DNA of 64,000 bases, taken from contig NZ_BMGC01000008.1 in assembly GCF_014639795.1 (NCBI RefSeq), forward strand, positions 1,066-65,065, in the 5' to 3' direction. The stretch comes from Gordonia jinhuaensis. GTDB lineage: Bacteria > Actinomycetota > Actinomycetes > Mycobacteriales > Mycobacteriaceae. The notes under the pieces are model-generated. The model was not told the DNA's origin and made no database searches. It was given only the letters and a program-made list of their open reading frames with translations. A program made the translations under genes and the position numbers. Below, piece after piece: positions 62,116 to 64,000 of this stretch; within the stretch, counting starts at the first letter, position 1; every line of letters begins with the position of its first letter.

Positions 62116-63489
62116 TCAGTCCGTCAGCGCGAGCGCGGCGAGCGGGTCGGAGTACACCGCGTCGAGTGACACCGCACCCGAGGCCTGCTGCTGAACAGTG
62201 GCTCCCGAGCGGGTCACCCGCACATCGCGCACCGCCGCCACCGATGTCGAGCGCACCGACCGCGCCACGGTCGACAATGTGGCCGGCGAATCCGTGAACG
62301 CCTGTCCACCGAGGATCACGTGATCGGGGTTGAAGATGTCGGAGATCAGGCCGACCGTGCGGCCGAGGATCTCGGCGCGCTCCTCGAGGAGCTCACGCGC
62401 GATCGTGTCGCCCGACTTCGCCGCGCTGTGCACGTCCTCGATCCGAGTGACGGCCAGACCGGCGGCCTTGGCGGCCTGCACCACACCGGTGTCGCTGACG
62501 GTCGACTCGAGCTGGCCGGTGCGATAGGGGTCGAGCAGACGCGTCGCACCGGTCGGGAAGTGTGCGATCACCGGCGGTCCGGCGGTCGGCGTGTAGACGG
62601 TCCCGTCCATCGTGAACGCCACGCCCACCATCTCGCGGGCATAGAAGTAGAGGAAGCTGCCACCCTCGTCATCAGGGTTGACCAGCAACTCCGCGGCGGC
62701 CATCGCCTCCACGTGGGAGGCCACTGAGACGGGCAGACCGATCGTGTCGGCGAGCACGCGCCCAACGGGAGCCTCACTCCAGCCGAGCCGCGGGTTGTCC
62801 ACCGATCCGTCGGCCAGCACGCGGCCACCGAGTGCGACACCGGTCCACAGCAGTCGCTTGCCCGGCCACCGCGACACGAAACGGCTCGCGCTCAACCCGA
62901 TCGCGGTCAGCACCTCTTCGGGATCATCGGACGTGGGCGTGGCGATCTGAATCGCACCGACCACACGGTGCAGCAGGTCGTGAGTGGTGATCGAGGTGAC
63001 CTTGTATCCGATGTGGATGCCCACAGTGAGGAAGTCGGCGACGTTCACCTCGAATGGCAGTCGGGGACGCCCGATCGCTCCGGCCGGGGCGAGGTCGGCG
63101 CGCTCACGCAACAGACCGCGCTTCAGCAATGCGCTGACCTGGCGGTTCACCGTCGAGATACTCAAGCCGGTCTGCTCGGCGGCGACGTCGCGGAACACCG
63201 GTCCCTGCAACCGTGCGACCCGCAGCACCAGTGCGGCAGGCTTGTTCGACAACTGCAGCGTGGGCGTGGCGATGTGGGGGGTGGACTGACGCCCGCCGGC
63301 ACTACCCCCGCGCGCATTCCCACTGCGCGCATTCCCATTGCGCGCATTCCCATTGCGCACATTCGCCCCACGCACATTCCCCGTGCGGGGTGATTCGGCG
63401 ATGGGGGGAATCGGACGTCCTCGCAGTGAGATGGTCGGCACCGCCCGTGGTGACGGGCGAACGGCAGAGTGATCGAGTGTGGTGGTCAT
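62116..63489 (-). CDS. ROK-family regulator (Rv0485-like)
   Basis: A 457-residue regulator. A disordered N-terminus with NGNAR repeats (residues about 38-62) precedes a winged helix (LQGPVFRDVAAEQTGLSISTVNRQVSALLKRGLL) and a sugar-kinase-like ROK domain (GVALGGRVLADG, a GGQAF segment). ROK regulators sense phosphosugars. The ATG at 63489 has an AGAGGA ribosome site. The upstream 400 bp hold a possible leader ORF and an inverted repeat. Confidence 0.9.
   Translation of the reverse strand: MTTTLDHSAVRPSPRAVPTISLRGRPIPPIAESPRTGNVRGANVRNGNARNGNARSGNARGGSAGGRQSTPHIATPTLQLSNKPAALVLRVARLQGPVFRDVAAEQTGLSISTVNRQVSALLKRGLLRERADLAPAGAIGRPRLPFEVNVADFLTVGIHIGYKVTSITTHDLLHRVVGAIQIATPTSDDPEEVLTAIGLSASRFVSRWPGKRLLWTGVALGGRVLADGSVDNPRLGWSEAPVGRVLADTIGLPVSVASHVEAMAAAELLVNPDDEGGSFLYFYAREMVGVAFTMDGTVYTPTAGPPVIAHFPTGATRLLDPYRTGQLESTVSDTGVVQAAKAAGLAVTRIEDVHSAAKSGDTIARELLEERAEILGRTVGLISDIFNPDHVILGGQAFTDSPATLSTVARSVRSTSVAAVRDVRVTRSGATVQQQASGAVSLDAVYSDPLAALALTD
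63312..63386 (-). repeat. 15-bp tandem repeat in the ROK gene
   Basis: Five imperfect in-frame units of GCGCATTCCCATTGC-like sequence encode the NGNAR/NVRG repeats. The last two are diverged. It is prone to replication slippage. Confidence 0.9.
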
Positions 63490-63567
63490 GATTGTCCTCT
63501 GTGCAGTGCTCAGCGCGCACGCTTCGGCGCGGTGATCTGGCGAAATGGGCTGGTTGATTCGGAGAGA

Positions 63568-63669
63568 TCAGCGCATTCGACAACAGAGAACGCGGGCAAA
63601 AGGCAGACGGCAGCCCAGCGCGGTGATCACGTAGGTGACCTCCGGGATGGCATTCGTCGTGCTCCGCAT
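63568..63669 (-). CDS. Possible Cys-rich leader peptide
   Basis: An ATG-started frame of 33 residues ending LPFARVLCCRMR, 79 bp upstream of the ROK start, with paired Cys codons near its end. Actinobacterial leader peptides with terminal Cys codons regulate sulphur genes by attenuation. This one may be chance: there is no good ribosome site. Confidence 0.25.
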   Translation of the reverse strand: MRSTTNAIPEVTYVITALGCRLPFARVLCCRMR

Positions 63670-63873
63670 GGCATGACGGTAGCAATCCGAGTCGGTCGCG
63701 AGCAACACTTTCGGCACCGCAGATATGCGCTCGGCAGCATCAACGTCCCAGGTCAGGCCTCGATGATAGCCAGCGCGTTGGTGACGCGGATGATTTCGAT
63801 CAGCCTGCGCGAAAGATCGATCGACTTGGTGAACTCGCGCATAACAGCTTGATAACTTCGGTTGCAGCACCTT

Positions 63874-63894
63874 TGTTAGTAGGATGAACTAACA
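63874..63894. promoter_or_regulatory. 7-7-7 inverted repeat operator candidate
   Basis: TGTTAGT, seven bases, ACTAACA. It ends 2 bp before the GTG at 63897 and covers a TAGGAT -10-like word, so a bound protein would block a leaderless start. Confidence 0.55.
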
Positions 63895-63896
63895 CG

Positions 63897-64000
63897 GTGC
63901 TCGACACATCACCGCTGGTGACAGGCGGTCAACCCGCCCGCACCACTCCCGTGCGCCTCACCCGCCGAGTCCAAGAGAAGCTGGCACCGGCCGACACCCG
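63897..64000 (+). CDS. Partial gene at the right edge
   Basis: A frame from GTG that runs off the window after 34 codons, beginning VLDTSPLVTGG and continuing with Arg/Thr-rich text to EKLAPADT. It has no stop within the window and starts right after a -10-like word and an inverted repeat, as a leaderless gene would. The product is not recognised. Confidence 0.4.
   Translation, partial: MLDTSPLVTGGQPARTTPVRLTRRVQEKLAPADT

Larger units (their letters stand above)
63490..63896. other. Divergent intergenic region upstream of the ROK gene
   Basis: About 407 bp. It holds a possible 33-codon leader ORF (63568-63669), then sequence with no other supported gene, and at its right end a 7-7-7 inverted repeat before the partial right-edge gene. 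Confidence 0.6.

Noticed and set aside
63897..64000. Right-edge gene as mshA
   Set aside because: mshA lies near the ROK gene in M. tuberculosis, but the visible residues do not resemble MshA.

Overview
The window reads as chromosomal DNA from a high-GC, mycolic-acid-containing actinobacterium (Mycobacteriales), most likely Gordonia or a close relative. The reasons are the high G/C at third codon positions, frequent GTG starts and leaderless-looking starts, and a dense set of mycomembrane genes: aftD, mmpL3, pgfA (DUF3068), an MmpS-like protein, lpqI, the R2lox oxidase, zmp1, eis, and DUF222/HNH '13E12' genes with SOS boxes. No rRNA, tRNA, CRISPR array, transposase or prophage was seen. The host assignment is inference.

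Layout. 1-0.2 kb: the first codons of a DUF222/HNH gene and its SOS-box promoter; the same promoter recurs at 60.95-61.1 kb. 0.2-16.4 kb: an envelope block that matches, as I recall it, the order of M. tuberculosis Rv0238 down to Rv0224c: tetR, lpqI, a DUF2613 mini-protein, aftD, an acyltransferase, pgfA, then an inserted F420-type oxidoreductase plus flippase pair, a large membrane protein, a GT4 glycosyltransferase and a methyltransferase. An MmpS-like protein follows. 16.4-21.7 kb: a MacB/FtsX-type ABC exporter, an unexplained 235-bp repeat array (20.13-20.36 kb) and an MFS exporter. 21.8-36.8 kb: pckG, a small DUF6802-like protein, two P-loop-degenerate GTPase-like proteins, trmB, an NYN-domain protein, mmpL3, an AI-2E-family permease, an LPG-flippase-like protein, a DUF3054 protein and a penicillin-binding-protein-like lipoprotein that seems to have lost its catalytic residues. 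37-44.5 kb: pirin, the Zmp1/PepO peptidase and three consecutive exported proteins (lipase, Tat-exported phospholipase C, unknown).

45-64 kb: R2lox; an AbiEi/DUF559-like gene bracketed by two nearly identical 66-bp repeats; the fadAB beta-oxidation operon with a divergent double-TetR regulator that overlaps a class III adenylate cyclase; a mop-modABC molybdate operon; a NUDIX hydrolase; an acyl-CoA dehydrogenase divergent from an Eis-type acetyltransferase; the full DUF222/HNH gene; an SDR; a ROK regulator with a slippage-prone repeat; and at the right edge a divergent partial gene behind a 7-7-7 inverted repeat.

How it works together. aftD, the acyltransferase, pgfA, the flippase and the GT4/methyltransferase pair fit assembly of arabinan, glycolipid and trehalose-mycolate; mmpL3 and pgfA are known partners in trehalose monomycolate traffic. 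fadAB, the acyl-CoA dehydrogenase and pckG fit growth on fatty acids with gluconeogenesis. The most unusual non-coding structures are the 11-copy GAACTGGTTGC array with 19-bp period, the paired SOS-box promoters, the shared CTTACT-N4-AGTAAG operators, and the repeats around the AbiEi-like gene.
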